Source: Anaerolineales bacterium (GTDB lineage: Bacteria > Chloroflexota > Anaerolineae > 4572-78 > J111). From it: a DNA stretch of 16,825 nt. The stretch's first letter is position 1; each line of letters begins with the position of its first letter. The position numbers and the translations under genes are program-made. The stretch lies in the NCBI GenBank assembly GCA_012032575.1, contig JAAUSP010000103.1, positions 1 through 16,825 of the forward strand, written 5' to 3'. Of the stretch, positions 15,673 to 16,825 are shown one piece after another. The notes beneath the pieces are model-generated. The model ran no database searches. It had not been told where the DNA came from and saw only the letters and a list, made by a program, of their open reading frames with translations.

Positions 15673-15692
15673 AGTCGTACCATGAGTCGTAC
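15673..15692. promoter_or_regulatory. Direct repeat AGTCGTAC, operator candidate
   Basis: Two perfect AGTCGTAC copies (15673-15680 and 15685-15692) start 12 nt apart, just upstream of the OppA-like -35 and at the place where a -35 for the divergent regulator would lie. The regulator has an XRE DNA-binding domain, so autoregulation from this site is possible. Confidence 0.4.
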
Positions 15693-15706
15693 AAAAATTC
15701 GTCTCA

Positions 15707-15712
15707 TCTAAT
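15707..15712 (+). promoter_or_regulatory. Possible -10 of the XRE/NB-ARC regulator, leaderless
   Basis: TCTAAT lies 7 nt before the ATG at 15720, with no Shine-Dalgarno sequence and only a poor -35 at the proper distance. The spacing suggests a leaderless transcript. Confidence 0.3.
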
Positions 15713-15719
15713 CATTGGT

Positions 15720-16825
15720 ATGCACGCAGATGCTTCTTTTGGCCGTTGGATAAAACAACGCCGCAAAGCCCTCGATCTTACCCAGGCTGATTTGGCTCAG
15801 CGGGTCGGCTGTGCGGTGGTCACTATTCAAAAGATTGAGGAAGGTCGCCGCCGGCCCTCTAAGCAGATCACCGAACTGCTGGTCGAAACCCTGGAGATTG
15901 CGCCTGAGGAACGAGAGGCATTTCTCCGCCTGGCTCGTTTAGCGCCGTCGTCACGCCCCGAAGCCCAAGCCCCGAATATTCCCACCAACCTGCCTGCCCC
16001 GCTCACCCCCTTGATTGGTCGAGCCGTAGAGATTGCCGCCGTGCAGGGTTATCTGGAGCGGCCTGATATTCGCCTGGTGACTCTGACCGGACCGCCTGGG
16101 GTGGGCAAGACGCGCCTGGGGATTCAGGTTGCCGCCGAGCTTCGTCCGCAGTTTCCCGACGGCGTCTGGTTTGTGGCCCTGGCGCTTATCACCAATCCGC
16201 TGCTGGTGCTGCCGACGCTGGCCCGGACGCTGGGTTTTATGGATATTGGGCAGCAGTCTCTACTGGAACGGCTGCAAACCGAGCTGCGTGATAAACGCAT
16301 GCTGTTTGCATTGGATAATTTCGAGCAGATTGTAGATGCTGCCCCATTCATCGCCGACCTGTTGGTGGCCTGCGCCGGGATCAAAGTGTTGGCTACCAGC
16401 CGCATCCCCTTGCATTTGAGCGGTGAGTATGAATTCGCTGTCGAGCCGTTTCCGCTGCCTGAACGGGTAGATGGTTCGACCCCTGCTAAGTTGATGAGTT
16501 ACGCGGCGCTGCGTTTGTTTGTGACCCGGGTGCAGGCTTTCCAACCCAATTTCAGCCTGACCCCGGCCCGTGCTGCGACAATAGTCGAACTTTGCGCCCG
16601 GTTGGATGGACTGCCGCTGGCCATCGAACTGGCGGCGGCTCGTGTCCGGCAGTTCAGCCCGGAAGCGCTCCTGGCCCAGTTGAAAACCGCCCTGCCTTTA
16701 CCCCTCCTCAGCGACGGCCGCGTGATCTGCCGGCCCGGCAGCAGACCCTCCACGCCGCCATCGGCTGGAGTTATCAGCTATTGAGCGAGGTCAGCCGGGG
16801 CCTATTTCGGCAGTTCGGGGTGTTT
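15720..16825 (+). CDS. XRE-HTH / NB-ARC-type STAND ATPase regulator, 3' partial, one frame break
   Basis: An N-terminal XRE helix-turn-helix (about 8-55, '[20 protein letters not shown]') is joined to a STAND ATPase domain. Visible motifs are Walker A 'GPPGVGKT' (124-131), Walker B 'MLFALDN' (194-200), the Arg-ending 'VLATSR' (223-228) and '[12 protein letters not shown]' (297-308). Such proteins are ATP switches that regulate transcription, usually with C-terminal TPR repeats as sensors; those would lie past the window end. The frame breaks near 16716-16720: one added C turns 'SDG' into '[18 protein letters not shown]', the standard family sequence, open to the window end. Without repair it would stop at 16784 after 354 residues. 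It diverges from the OppA-like gene; peptide-linked control is possible but unproven. Confidence 0.9.

Noticed and set aside
4448..16825. A defence island made of Uma2, SNF2, SWIM, methyltransferase and STAND regulator genes
   Set aside because: These genes are on different strands, separated by terminators and unrelated genes. The methyltransferase has a small-molecule-type architecture without DNA methylase motifs. Nothing here matches a known defence operon.

Overview
The window reads as a piece of a GC-rich bacterial chromosome, most likely Chloroflexota (Anaerolineae-like). This rests on inference: two lipoprotein peptide-binding proteins, a Uma2 nuclease, an XRE/NB-ARC regulator with the '[10 protein letters not shown]' signature common in that phylum, a HelZ-type SNF2 ATPase next to a SWIM zinc-finger protein, and 7-bp and 8-bp tandem repeat arrays scattered in genes and spacers. 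No rRNA, tRNA, CRISPR array, transposase, integrase or phage gene was seen.

Layout. Positions 1-1949 (minus) hold the first codons of an unidentified gene and a peptide-binding lipoprotein with two frame breaks. Positions 2256-2636 (plus) encode a stand-alone CheY-like receiver domain with a strong terminator. Positions 2683-4410 (minus) hold murJ behind a 50-residue small ORF with its own promoter. Positions 4448-7146 (minus) hold a Uma2 nuclease and a GT39-like membrane glycosyltransferase riddled with in-frame tandem repeats. Positions 7364-8316 (plus) encode a tandem-FKBP lipoprotein behind a promoter and a hairpin plus U-tract in the leader. Positions 8398-9471 (minus) encode a SAM-dependent methyltransferase. 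Positions 9648-13773 (plus) hold the SNF2 ATPase and SWIM protein pair. Positions 13776-15587 (minus) hold a second, intact peptide-binding lipoprotein. The window ends inside an XRE/NB-ARC regulator (15720 onward, plus).

How the genes relate. Only a few links are supported. SNF2 and SWIM form a conserved type of pair and probably act together on nucleic acid. MurJ and the GT39-like protein are both envelope functions, but nothing shows they cooperate. The two peptide-binding proteins have no permease or ATPase genes beside them. The other genes look like an ordinary mixture.

Two cross-cutting observations matter to any user. First, five genes are broken by seven single-base frame breaks, and every one is repaired by adding one base, mostly in a short C or T run. 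This points to missing bases in the assembly rather than to pseudogenes, so I annotate these genes as whole. Second, several genes have a -10-like hexamer only 6-8 nt before the start codon and no Shine-Dalgarno sequence, so they look leaderless, while their neighbours have good Shine-Dalgarno sites. I did not find a convincing wholly new multi-gene system. The best leads are the repeat arrays in the glycosyltransferase gene, the FKBP leader hairpin and the SNF2-SWIM pair.
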